DNA from: Pigmentiphaga humi
GTDB taxonomy: Bacteria; Pseudomonadota; Gammaproteobacteria; Burkholderiales; Burkholderiaceae_B
Length of the DNA stretch: 64,000 nt
Direction of reading: 5' to 3'
Assembly: GCF_900606115.1 (NCBI RefSeq)
Contig: NZ_UWPJ01000008.1
Location: 62,001 to 126,000 of the forward strand
Shown in pieces: positions 43,575 to 51,998 of this stretch (position 1 is the first letter of the stretch; every line of letters begins with the position of its first letter). Below the pieces are notes generated by a model, which was given only the letters and a program-made list of their open reading frames with translations, did not search any database and had not been told where the DNA came from. The position numbers were made by a program, and so were the translations under genes.

Positions 43575-45278
43575 ATGCGGATATGCGAAACCACCACGCC
43601 CGCGGAAGCCATGCTGATGGCGCTCAAGGACAGCGGCGTCGATTACCTGTTCGCCAATGCCGGCAACGACTTCGCGCCCATCATCGAAGCGCTGGCCAAT
43701 CCCGGGCTCGCGGACAGCGTTCCCGAGCCCGTCACCTGCATGCACGAGACCCTGGCCGTCGGCATGGCGCACGGCTATTACCTGGCCACTGGCCGCATGC
43801 AGGCCGTCATGGTGCACGTGAACGTCGGCATGGCCAACGCGCTGTGCGGCCTGCTCAACGCCCATAGCGACAACATCCCGCTGTTCCTGCTGGCCGGCCG
43901 CACGCCGCTCACCGAGCACGGGCGTCCCGGCGCCAGGCTCACGCCGGTCCAGTACGGACAGGAACTCTATGACCAGAACGCGATGATCCGCGAACTGGTC
44001 AAGTGGGAGTACGAGCTGCGCTATCCGGAACAGGCTTGCAGCCTGGTGGGACGGGCTGCCGCGCTCGCCATGGACGAGCCGCGCGGGCCCGTCTTCCTGG
44101 GCTTTCCGCGCGAACCCCTGCTCGACCCCTTGCCGCCCGGCGTCCGGCTCGAGAACTTCGCCGTCGCCCAGCCGACCGCCAGCCATCCCGACCCCCAGGC
44201 CATCGAACTGCTGGCGCGCCGTCTCGCCGGCGCCGAGCGCCCGCTGATCGTGGCCGAGCGCGGCGACCCCGCCGGCAGGGTGGGCGCGGCCCTGGCGCGC
44301 CTGGCCGATGCCTGCGCGATCCCGGTCATCGAGATATCGCCGGTGCGCAACGTCATGCCGTCGCGGCATCCCATGATGCTGGGCTACGACGCGGCCGGCC
44401 ACCTCGACGCCGCCGACGTCATCCTGGTCGTGGACGCCTCCACGCCTTGGGTGGAGCACCTGCATCGCCCCGGGTCCGGGAAGTGGATCGCCCATCTGGG
44501 CCCCGACACGCTGTGCCGGCGCCAGCCGGTCCGCAGTTTCCAGACCGACATGGCGATCGATTGCAATACCGTCGCCGGCCTGGAGGCGCTGCACGCCGCC
44601 CTGGCGCCGCGCGTCGGCGACGTCCGGGAACGCCACGCGCACTACCGTTCCCTGTCCGAGCGGCGCTGGCGGCAGGCCGCCGAGTCCGTGGCGCGCGACG
44701 CCGGCCCCGCCATCTCGGGAGCCTGTCTGTCGGCGCACATCTCGGACATCCTGGGCGACGAGGGCATGTGCTTCAGCGAGCTGGGCGCCATCCCCGACTA
44801 CATGGATCTCAAAGGCAGCAACCGCTACTTCTTCACGCCCTACTCCGGCGGGCTCGGCTGGGGCATGAGCGCGGCGCTGGGCGCGCAAATGGCCGACCGC
44901 GACCGGCTGGTGGTCGCCTGCGTGGGAGACGGCTCCTACGTTTTCGCCAATCCCGTGGCCTGCCACCAGATGGCCGAGGCCAGGGACCTGCCGCTGCTCA
45001 CCATCATCAAGAACAACGGCATGTGGAACGCCGTGCGCCGGGCCACGCTGGGCGTGCACCGCGACGGCCATGCAGCCGCCTGCGAGGTCATGCCGCTGAC
45101 CTCGCTCGCCCCCGTGCCCGCCTACTCCCTGGTTGCCCAGGCGAGCCGGGCGCATGTGGAAGTCGTCGAGCGCGCCGACCAGCTGGCGGGCGCGCTCGAA
45201 CGATCGGTCAACGTCATCCGTCGCGAGAAACGGCAGGCGCTGGTCGATGTACGCACCTCGCTTTCTGCTACGCATTAG
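43575..45278 (+). CDS. Thiamine diphosphate-dependent enzyme (acetolactate synthase/benzoylformate decarboxylase family)
   Basis: A 567-residue three-domain ThDP enzyme. The N-terminal PYR domain has FANAGNDFAPIIEAL and the activating Glu58 in CMHETLAVGMAHGYY; a central domain spans about 195-330; the C-terminal PP domain has the Mg/ThDP motif from GDGSYVF (start) to IKNNGMWN (end). ATG 43575 has GAGGAAG upstream and abuts the conserved start; in-frame ATGs at 43512 (overlapping the dioxygenase stop as ATGA) and 43536 are possible. Likely a decarboxylase or carboligase acting on a 2-oxo acid from the ring-cleavage product (inference). Confidence 0.87.
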   Translation: MRICETTTPAEAMLMALKDSGVDYLFANAGNDFAPIIEALANPGLADSVPEPVTCMHETLAVGMAHGYYLATGRMQAVMVHVNVGMANALCGLLNAHSDNIPLFLLAGRTPLTEHGRPGARLTPVQYGQELYDQNAMIRELVKWEYELRYPEQACSLVGRAAALAMDEPRGPVFLGFPREPLLDPLPPGVRLENFAVAQPTASHPDPQAIELLARRLAGAERPLIVAERGDPAGRVGAALARLADACAIPVIEISPVRNVMPSRHPMMLGYDAAGHLDAADVILVVDASTPWVEHLHRPGSGKWIAHLGPDTLCRRQPVRSFQTDMAIDCNTVAGLEALHAALAPRVGDVRERHAHYRSLSERRWRQAAESVARDAGPAISGACLSAHISDILGDEGMCFSELGAIPDYMDLKGSNRYFFTPYSGGLGWGMSAALGAQMADRDRLVVACVGDGSYVFANPVACHQMAEARDLPLLTIIKNNGMWNAVRRATLGVHRDGHAAACEVMPLTSLAPVPAYSLVAQASRAHVEVVERADQLAGALERSVNVIRREKRQALVDVRTSLSATH

Positions 45279-45333
45279 GGCCATCGGCCCTGGCGGCAGG
45301 GGGCGGCCCCTTACAACGATGAAGGAGACAGCC

Positions 45334-46293
45334 ATGTTCAAGAGCGTACTTTTCGCCGCGGTGCTCGCGGCCCATGCCGGCGCAGCGCTGGCGCAGGACT
45401 ATCCGAGCCAGCCCATACGGCTCGTGGTGCCCCACCCGCCCGGCGGCTTCACCGACATCCTTGCCCGCCTGGTCAGCCAGAAGCTGGCGGAGGACCGCGG
45501 CTGGCAGGTCATCGTCGAGAACAAAGGCGGCGGCGGCAGCACCATCGCCGAGAACTTCGTCTCGCGGGCCAATCCCGACGGGTACACCCTCCTGGTGACC
45601 GGCCGGGACGTCACGCTGCGCAGCGCGCTCTACGACAAGCTGCCCTACAACCCCGACAAGGACTTCGCGCCCGTGAGCCAGCTGGTGTGGTCGCCCATGG
45701 TGCTCGTCGCGCACCCGTCCCTTCCCGTGCAGAACTTCCAGCAACTGGTCGCCGCCGCCAAGCAGTCGCCCGGCAAGATCACCTATGCCTCGCCCGGCAA
45801 CGGCAGCGGCGCGCACCTCGCCATGGAAATGCTCGAGGCGGAACTGGGCGTCAACCTGCTGCACGTACCCTACAAAGGCGTGGGACAGGCCACGACCGAC
45901 CTGCTCGGCGGCCAGGTCTCGCTGATGTTCCTGCAAATGGCCGTGGCCTTGCCGCAGATCCGCGACGGCAAGCTCAAGCCGCTGGCGGTGCCCGCCACCA
46001 GGCGCGCGTCCATGCTGCCCGACGTGCCCACCGTGGCCGAACAAGGCGTACCCGGTTTCGAGGTCACGCCATGGTTCGGCATCATGACGACCGCCGGTAC
46101 GCCGCCTGCCGTCGTGAACAAGCTGAACGAGGCGCTGGTCAAGGCGATACAGGCTCCCGACGTGCGCAAGAAACTCTCGGAACAGGGCGTCGAGGCGGTA
46201 GGCAGCTCGCCCGCGGAATTCACCGCGCTCATCGCCAAGGAAGCGCCGAAATGGAAGAAGCTGGTCAAGGACGCCGGCGTGCGGGTGGATTGA
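45334..46293 (+). CDS. Bug-family substrate-binding protein of the dioxygenase operon
   Basis: A 319-residue receptor with signal peptide MFKSVLFAAVLAAHAGAALA, then QDYPSQPIRLVVPHPPGGFT, NKGGGGSTIAENF, PDGYTLLVTG, HVPYKG and DVPTVAEQGVPGFE. AGGAGA lies 6 bases before the ATG. It follows the ThDP gene by 55 bp on the same strand and is convergent with another Bug gene, with a strong hairpin in the 48-bp gap between them. Confidence 0.9.
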   Translation: MFKSVLFAAVLAAHAGAALAQDYPSQPIRLVVPHPPGGFTDILARLVSQKLAEDRGWQVIVENKGGGGSTIAENFVSRANPDGYTLLVTGRDVTLRSALYDKLPYNPDKDFAPVSQLVWSPMVLVAHPSLPVQNFQQLVAAAKQSPGKITYASPGNGSGAHLAMEMLEAELGVNLLHVPYKGVGQATTDLLGGQVSLMFLQMAVALPQIRDGKLKPLAVPATRRASMLPDVPTVAEQGVPGFEVTPWFGIMTTAGTPPAVVNKLNEALVKAIQAPDVRKKLSEQGVEAVGSSPAEFTALIAKEAPKWKKLVKDAGVRVD

Positions 46294-46300
46294 AGGCCCG

Positions 46301-46339
46301 GCCGGCGCGGGACCATCCCACGGATAATCCCGCGCCGGC
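46301..46339. terminator. Bidirectional hairpin between convergent Bug genes
   Basis: GCCGGCGCGGGA (46301-46312) and TCCCGCGCCGGC (46328-46339) are perfect 12-bp inverted repeats with a 15-base loop, exactly between the two convergent stops. No T run. Confidence 0.68.
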
Positions 46340-46341
46340 GC

Positions 46342-47298
46342 TCATTCCGGCTTGATGCCGGCCTGTTGCACCACCTTCTCCCATTTCTTCAAGTCGTCCG
46401 CGGTGAGCGCCGCCAGTTCCTCGCCGGTTCCCGGCTGGGGCACGATGCCCGCGGCATTGAGCTTCTCCGCCATGCCGGGATCCGCCATGACCTCGCGCAC
46501 GGCCCGGGAAACCTGGTCGACCGTGGCTTTCGGGACGCTCCTGGAAGCATAGACGCCGTGCCATACCTCGACCTCGAAACCGGACAGGGTCCTGGCCAGG
46601 GGGGCAACGGTCTCGAAGCCGGCCACGGGCTGCTTTTCCAGCGTCCCCAGGGCCTTCAGCTTGCCGCTGCGCACCGCCTCGGCTACCGGCGTGACGACCG
46701 AGACGATCAGCGGAACGTGGCCGCCCAGCACATCGACCAGGCCGGGCGGCGTCCCTTTATAGGGCACGTGCGCCAGATCTATCCCCGCGCGGATCTTCAG
46801 GAGTTCCATGCCCAGGTGGTGGGGCGTGCCCGTCCCGGGGCTCGCGTACGAGAGCTTGCCGGGATTCGCCTTGGCGTAGCCGATCAGTTCCTGCACGTCG
46901 TTGACCGGCACGGAAGGATGGGCGAGCAGCAGCATCGGCATCGTGGTGGTCTTGGCGACCGGCTGCAGGTCGGTCAGGACGTTGAAGGGAAGGGATTTGA
47001 AAAGATAGGGATTGATGGTGATGTTGTTGCTGGTCAAGAGCAGCGGAATGCCCTCCCCCTTGGACTTGGCGACGTAGTCCGTCGCGATGATCCCGGCCGC
47101 GCCAGGCATGTTCTCCACCACGACGGTCCGGTCGAGCTTGCGGGAAAGCGGCGGGGCCATCATGCGGGCGAGCGTATCGATGCCCCCGCCCGGCGCCATC
47201 GGCACGATGATGCGCAGCGGCGGCGACTGCGCCATCGAGGCCGTCGACGCCGCGAATGCCAGGGCAAGACTGCCGCAAAGCTTGCCGAGAATTTTCAT
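46342..47298 (-). CDS. Bug-family substrate-binding protein
   Basis: A 318-residue receptor with signal peptide MKILGKLCGSLALAFAASTA ending near SMAQ, then PLRIIVPMAPGGGID, NMPGAAGIIATDYV, HVPYKG and a late LARTLSGFEVEVWHG. It differs from the others in lacking PDGYTLL, reading GEGIPLLLTS instead, so it is a divergent paralogue. It lies 137 bp downstream of a LysR gene on the same strand, which may regulate it. Confidence 0.88.
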   Translation of the reverse strand: MKILGKLCGSLALAFAASTASMAQSPPLRIIVPMAPGGGIDTLARMMAPPLSRKLDRTVVVENMPGAAGIIATDYVAKSKGEGIPLLLTSNNITINPYLFKSLPFNVLTDLQPVAKTTTMPMLLLAHPSVPVNDVQELIGYAKANPGKLSYASPGTGTPHHLGMELLKIRAGIDLAHVPYKGTPPGLVDVLGGHVPLIVSVVTPVAEAVRSGKLKALGTLEKQPVAGFETVAPLARTLSGFEVEVWHGVYASRSVPKATVDQVSRAVREVMADPGMAEKLNAAGIVPQPGTGEELAALTADDLKKWEKVVQQAGIKPE

Positions 47299-47435
47299 GC
47301 CGTATCTCCCTAGATGATTTATGTCTTCTTCGAAACATCAAGGGGAATGTACCCAGCCGCCCGATCCACAACCAACGAAATATATGGATAAGCGATAGCG
47401 GTTGGATAGATAGGCGGGCGGCGCGGACGGCCGCG

Positions 47436-48347
47436 TCAGGCGGGATAGACGGAAGGATAGCTGCGGCAATGCGCCAGGAATGCGTTGAGGTTCTCCGACA
47501 GATACTTCTTCTTGTGGTGGATGAGGTAGAACCGGCGCGTCAGCGGCGGCAGGTCGGTATCGAGGATGCTCAGCTGCCCGGACGCGACCAGATCGCGCAC
47601 GACGCTGCGCGACAGGCAGGCCAGCCACAGCCCCTCGGCCGCCGCGTGCTTGATGGCCTCGGAGCTGCCCAGTTCGATGTCCATGTTCAACTGGTGCAGG
47701 TAGGGCAGCAAGGCCTGCTCGACGGCCTGCCGGCTGCCCGACCCCCGCTCGCGCATCAGCCAGCGCGACTCCCTCAACTGCTCGCGCGTGATGCGCCGCG
47801 TATGCCGTTCGGAAGCGAGCGGATGCCGCGCCGAACAAACGATGACCATTTCATCGAGCAGCCATGGAATCACCTGGATGTCCGCTTCCTGGCAAGCTCC
47901 TTCGATCAGGCCCATGTCCACTTCGAACGCGGCGACCGCGGCGCCGATCTGCCCGGTATTGGCGATGGTGACCTCGATCGGCGTATGGGGCGACTGCAGG
48001 CGGTACCGGGCAAGCAGACCCGGCAGCACGTAGTTGCCGATGGTCGTGCTGCAACCGAGTTTCAGGGTCGCCGCCGCATGTCCGTGCTTGTCGAAGAATC
48101 CCCGTTCGATCTGCTGTGCGTTGTCCAGCAGCGCGGTTGCCTCGGCAAGCAGCGCGCGGCCATTGTCGTTGAGAATGAGCCGCTTGCCCACGCGGTCGAA
48201 CAAGCGCGTGTTGAGCAGGCCTTCCAGTTCGTTCAATGCGGCGCTGACCGCCGATTGCGACAACGAAATGTCGGATGCGGCGCCCATGGTGCTTCCCGTC
48301 CTGGCCACGGAGACGAAAATTCTCAACTGCCTGAGGCTCATGGGCAT
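47436..48347 (-). CDS. LysR-family regulator (YeiE-like)
   Basis: A 303-residue LysR regulator. The HTH reads LRQLRIFVSVARTGSTMGAA and LSQSAVSAALNELEGLLNTR, followed by LFDRVGKRLILNDNGR, which is close to the YeiE group. The effector domain starts near residue 90 (LKLGCSTTIGNYVLPGLL). Start 48347 or 48341 (MSLRQ) are both possible. It is divergent from a leaderless Bug homologue (102-bp gap) and upstream of another Bug gene, so it may govern either or both. Confidence 0.88.
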   Translation of the reverse strand: MPMSLRQLRIFVSVARTGSTMGAASDISLSQSAVSAALNELEGLLNTRLFDRVGKRLILNDNGRALLAEATALLDNAQQIERGFFDKHGHAAATLKLGCSTTIGNYVLPGLLARYRLQSPHTPIEVTIANTGQIGAAVAAFEVDMGLIEGACQEADIQVIPWLLDEMVIVCSARHPLASERHTRRITREQLRESRWLMRERGSGSRQAVEQALLPYLHQLNMDIELGSSEAIKHAAAEGLWLACLSRSVVRDLVASGQLSILDTDLPPLTRRFYLIHHKKKYLSENLNAFLAHCRSYPSVYPA

Positions 48348-48438
48348 GGCGGGCGCCTATCGTTGGAGTGCCGCCACACCATGCCTGCGCGAACAGCATG
48401 CGCGGGCGGGTCGGCGGAATGCGTGGAACAGCTCCCAC

Positions 48439-48444
48439 TATAAT
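48439..48444 (+). promoter_or_regulatory. Consensus -10 box directly before the start codon
   Basis: TATAAT at 48439-48444 is followed by six bases and then ATG 48451, so transcription would begin at or next to the A of the start codon. No good -35 element is visible at 17 bp. Confidence 0.55.
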
Positions 48445-48450
48445 TGACGC

Positions 48451-49359
48451 ATGGCATCGACAGCCCCCCGGCCCGGCATGGGCCACCCCGTCCGCATCCT
48501 GGTCCCGCAAACCGCCGGCACCACGAACGACCTGCTGGCGCGCGCCATCGCTCCGGGCCTGGCGGCCCTGGCGAACCGTCCTTGCCTGGTCGAGAACCGC
48601 GAGGGCGCATCGGGCATGCTGGGCATGGACGCCGTGGCGAAATCCACGCCGGACGGGCTCACCCTGCTCAACAACGTTTCCAATACGTTGAGCCTGCCGT
48701 ACTTCTACAAGCACCTGCCTTTCGACGTGCTGGCCGACTTCGAGCCCATAGGCATCGAAGGCTATGGCAACCACGCGCTGGTCGTGCACCACAGCCTGCC
48801 GGTGGAGAACCTGCGGGATTTCATCGCCTATGCGAACGCCCATCCGGGCATGGAGTACGCGGCGCCGGGGCTGGCCACCCACCACCATCTCTGCATGGCC
48901 ATGATCCAGGCCATGACCGGCATACGGCTCGAGCGCGTGCTCTACAAAGGCTCCGCCGGCGCGGTCGCCGACTTGCTGTCGGGGCAGATAAAAACCATGA
49001 TCCTGCCCATGCAGATCGCCGCCGCCCATACGGAGACCCTTCGCATATTGGGCGGCACGCGCATGGCGCCGTTTCCGCTTTATCCCGACGTGCCGTCGCT
49101 GCACCAGCAGGGGCTGGCCGGTTTCGACGTCGAGCCGTGGTTCGCCCTGTGGGCGCCCCGGGGCACGGCGCGCCAGGCCATCGACGCCTGCAACGCCTTG
49201 TTGAACGAGGCCATCGGACTCGCCGACGCCAGCGGCAGGCTGGCTCGGCACGGCGTCGTGCCGACGCCCGGGTCTCCCGACGACTTGAAGCGCAAGGCCC
49301 ATGCGGAGCACCGGCTCTGGGGCGAGGTGCTGGGCAAACTGCGCATCAGTCCGGAATAA
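48451..49359 (+). CDS. Bug-family protein without a signal peptide
   Basis: A 302-residue Bug/TctC homologue. The fold marks are present (HPVRILVPQTAGTTNDLLAR, NREGASGMLGMDAV, PDGLTLLNN, the VLYKGSAG equivalent of HVPYKG, DVPSLHQQGLAGFD), but the N-terminus is MASTAPRPGMGHPVRI with no hydrophobic segment, and a stop codon (48445-48447) precedes the ATG in frame. It may therefore stay in the cytoplasm. No Shine-Dalgarno is visible and a consensus -10 box sits 7 bp upstream, suggesting a leaderless mRNA. It is convergent with the AraC gene. Whether it is functional is unknown; an N-terminal loss is an alternative. Confidence 0.8.
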   Translation: MASTAPRPGMGHPVRILVPQTAGTTNDLLARAIAPGLAALANRPCLVENREGASGMLGMDAVAKSTPDGLTLLNNVSNTLSLPYFYKHLPFDVLADFEPIGIEGYGNHALVVHHSLPVENLRDFIAYANAHPGMEYAAPGLATHHHLCMAMIQAMTGIRLERVLYKGSAGAVADLLSGQIKTMILPMQIAAAHTETLRILGGTRMAPFPLYPDVPSLHQQGLAGFDVEPWFALWAPRGTARQAIDACNALLNEAIGLADASGRLARHGVVPTPGSPDDLKRKAHAEHRLWGEVLGKLRISPE

Positions 49360-49386
49360 GGGCGGCACTCACGGCCGCACCGTCCG

Positions 49387-50448
49387 TCACGCGCACGGTT
49401 TTTGCGCCTTGCCGTGCCGCAGCCGGTATTCCCGCGGCGTACTGCCATGGTGCGCCCGGAATACCGCCGCAAAACGGGAATGGCACTGCCACCCCGCTTC
49501 CGCCGCGATGGCCTGCACGCCCAGCCGGGTCTCGCGCAGCAGCGTCGCGGCCAGTTCCAGCCGCTGCGCGACCAGCAGGTTGTATACCGAGACCCCGGCA
49601 GCATCCCGGACGTGCTGCTGAAGCCGGGTAGCGGTGCAGCCCATGCGCCGCGCCAGCTCGGTGATCGTCCAGGGATGCGCCGGCGCTTCGGCAATGATCG
49701 CGCGCAGCTGCGCCACGACGGCGGCCGGGGCGTCGACCGTGGCCGACCGCGCAGGCCGCACGAGTTCGTCGAGATCCTGCAAAGCGCACAGCAGCAGTTC
49801 CGTGGCGCGCGCGTGGAAGAGCGGCACGAAGGCGGGTTGATCGCTGCGTTCGCTGCGGATGCGGTCCAGGCATCCGCGCAGCTTGGGAGTGACGGCCGTG
49901 TTGCACAGGATGCGGCCGTCGTCGCGGTCCACCATTTCGTCGAGCTGCGTGGCCGGAATGCGCACGCCCAGGGCCTGCAGCCAGCGCGGCAACAGTTCGC
50001 GGCGCAGGCGGAACTGCACGAAACGATGAGTGCACGAACCCGGTATGTCGATCAGGTAGCCGCCATTGCGGTTCGGCGTCCGCAACAGCATGCGGTCCAG
50101 GCGGAAGTCGAGCGCCGGGCCATGCTCGTCGCCGATGTGTCCGACGACGTGGCCTTCGAGAAAGAAAGTCAGCAGCAGCTCTTTCTCGGGATCCAGCCGC
50201 ACCCGCAGGCGGTCGTTCAAACTGAAATCGAAGTAGCGCGCGCTGACGCCTTCCCAAGGCTGCGTATGCAGCCGCGTGACCTGCCCGCCGCTGGGCCACG
50301 GCGCGTTGCAGCGCGATTCGCCCAGGATGTCCGACAGCGTCAAGGCGGCCGGCTCGGGCGCCGAGGGCGCCAGGATGGCGTTGAGATCGTCTTCGAGCAT
50401 TACCGGATTCGCGATGGGGATCGGCACAGTTTGCGATTCGATCTGCAT
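49387..50448 (-). CDS. AraC-family transcriptional regulator
   Basis: A 353-residue regulator with a C-terminal double HTH (about 255-350) containing WTITELARRMGCTATRLQQ and GVQAIAAEAGWQCHSRFAAV, then FRAHHGSTPREYR. The N-terminal part is a ligand-binding domain of the long AraC type. It is divergent from a Bug gene with a 53-bp gap, so it probably controls that gene. Effector unknown. Confidence 0.88.
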   Translation of the reverse strand: MQIESQTVPIPIANPVMLEDDLNAILAPSAPEPAALTLSDILGESRCNAPWPSGGQVTRLHTQPWEGVSARYFDFSLNDRLRVRLDPEKELLLTFFLEGHVVGHIGDEHGPALDFRLDRMLLRTPNRNGGYLIDIPGSCTHRFVQFRLRRELLPRWLQALGVRIPATQLDEMVDRDDGRILCNTAVTPKLRGCLDRIRSERSDQPAFVPLFHARATELLLCALQDLDELVRPARSATVDAPAAVVAQLRAIIAEAPAHPWTITELARRMGCTATRLQQHVRDAAGVSVYNLLVAQRLELAATLLRETRLGVQAIAAEAGWQCHSRFAAVFRAHHGSTPREYRLRHGKAQKPCA

Positions 50449-50501
50449 ACATGGCCTCGCGCCGGAAAGTTAGGATCATGGCAACTTCCCGACGGAGTGT
50501 A

Positions 50502-51488
50502 ATGGTGAACTTCCGGCATGTCAGCCTGCTGCGGGCAGGCTTTGCGCTGTGTTGCGCGCTTGCGGTACCGGCCATGGCCGCCGAACCGGCCTGGCCGAAC
50601 CGCCCGATCCGGCTGGTCGTTCCCTTCGTGGCCGGCGGCGGCGCCGACGTCGCGGCCCGCCTGATCGCGCTCAAGCTGCAAGAGCGGCTGGGGCAGCCGC
50701 TCATCGTCGAGAACAAGGCGGGCGGCAATACGCTGATCGGCGTGCAGGAAGTGCTGCGCGCGCAGCCCGACGGCTATACGCTGCTGTGGTCGATCGACCA
50801 GACCTTCGTGCTCAACCCCGCGCTCTACGAAAAGCTGCCCTACGACCCGAAGGAGGATTTCACGCCGGTGTCCATGGCCGTGGTCGGCCCCAACGCGGTG
50901 GTCGCGCGCAGCCAGCCCAAGGATCCGGCCAGCGTGGCGGACCTGGTCGCGCGCGGCAAGTCGCGCGATGCCGAACTGAACATCGGCGCCGCCGCCATCG
51001 TCTCGCAGATCCTGGTGGACACCTTCAACGATGCGGCCGGCACGCATGCCAGGCGGGTGCCGTTCAAGGGCAGCGCGGAAGTGGCGCAGGCGCTGATGGC
51101 CGGCACCGTCGACGCGGCCTTCGACGGCATCGCGCCTTATGCGCAGTTCGTCAAATCCGGACGTGCACGCTTCCTCGCGGTGAGTTCGGCCCGGCGCTTC
51201 TCCGGACTGCCCGACGTACCCACGCTCGACGAACTGGGATTCAAAGGCATCGACATGTCGGTCTGGTTCGCCATCGTGGGGCCGGCCGGCATGCCGGCCG
51301 GGATCGCGCAACGGGTGGCCGGCGCCGTGGAATGGGCGGTGCGGCAACCCGACGTGACCGAAAAACTGCTGGCCTTCGGTTTCGAGCCCGCGCAGCGCAA
51401 CGACCCCGACACGCTGCGCGCCCAGATCTCGACCGACCTGGACCGCTACGGTCCCATCATCCGCAAGCTGGGCTTCAAGCTCGACTGA
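50502..51488 (+). CDS. Bug-family substrate-binding protein
   Basis: A 328-residue receptor with signal peptide LLRAGFALCCALAVPAMA, then WPNRPIRLVVPFVAGGGAD, NKAGGNTLIGVQEV, PDGYTLLWS and DVPTLDELGFKG; the usual HVPYKG reads RVPFKGSAE. ATG 50502 has GGAG 6 bases upstream; ATG 50478 is also in frame. It is divergent from the AraC gene and followed after 64 bp by a RidA-family gene on the same strand. Confidence 0.88.
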   Translation: MVNFRHVSLLRAGFALCCALAVPAMAAEPAWPNRPIRLVVPFVAGGGADVAARLIALKLQERLGQPLIVENKAGGNTLIGVQEVLRAQPDGYTLLWSIDQTFVLNPALYEKLPYDPKEDFTPVSMAVVGPNAVVARSQPKDPASVADLVARGKSRDAELNIGAAAIVSQILVDTFNDAAGTHARRVPFKGSAEVAQALMAGTVDAAFDGIAPYAQFVKSGRARFLAVSSARRFSGLPDVPTLDELGFKGIDMSVWFAIVGPAGMPAGIAQRVAGAVEWAVRQPDVTEKLLAFGFEPAQRNDPDTLRAQISTDLDRYGPIIRKLGFKLD

Positions 51489-51552
51489 ACGCACGTTCCG
51501 CGCCGCCGGCGCGGGCCTTCCCATTCCCATACCAGCCACGGAGCACACCATC

Positions 51553-51945
51553 ATGCAGATCGCGGATTTCCCCCTGCCTTTCCCGCGCGCCCCCTACAGC
51601 CGCGCCATGTTCGACAACGACTGGGTTTTCGTGTCGGGCACCATAGGCATGGACTACACCGCGCAAGAACTGGCGCCGACGGTGCAGGAGCAGACCCGGC
51701 TCATGCTCAGGAACATCTCCGCCTACCTGGCGGCGACGGGCGCCAAGCTCGAAGACATCGTCAACTACACGCTGATCATCGACTCCATGGAGCACGTCCA
51801 CCCGGTCATCGAGGTGCTGGCGGACGAGCTGCCCTGCAAGCCCACCGGCACGGCCATGATCGCCGGCATCGCGTATCCCGGCGCGCACGTGGAAATGCAG
51901 GTCATTGCGCGCAAGCAAGGCGGGAAGCCGGCGGCCTCGGCCTGA
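51553..51945 (+). CDS. RidA-family protein lacking the catalytic Arg
   Basis: A 130-residue Rid (YjgF/YER057c/UK114) family protein. It shows DNDWVFVSGTIGMDY, VQEQTRLMLRNISAYLAATG and the C-terminal GIAYPGAHVEMQVIA. At the position of the Arg that binds the substrate carboxylate in RidA (motif P-A-R-S) it has P-T-G-T, so it is probably not an enamine/imine deaminase and belongs to another Rid subgroup. Downstream of a Bug gene in a probable two-gene operon. Confidence 0.85.
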   Translation: MQIADFPLPFPRAPYSRAMFDNDWVFVSGTIGMDYTAQELAPTVQEQTRLMLRNISAYLAATGAKLEDIVNYTLIIDSMEHVHPVIEVLADELPCKPTGTAMIAGIAYPGAHVEMQVIARKQGGKPAASA

Positions 51946-51977
51946 TTACTCGGAACAGGCCAGGCTATCCGGCAGGC

Positions 51978-51996
51978 AGCCGGCACACCGCCGGCT
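51978..51996. terminator. Hairpin between convergent RidA and FhuC-like genes
   Basis: AGCCGGC, loop ACACC, GCCGGCT: perfect 7-bp arms in the gap between convergent genes. No T run. Confidence 0.45.
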
Positions 51997-51998
51997 AG

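Noticed and set aside
43512-43575. ThDP enzyme start at 43512, overlapping the dioxygenase stop.
   Set aside because: The overlap is attractive, but the added 21 residues match no family sequence and there is no ribosome binding site there; kept as an alternative in the entry.
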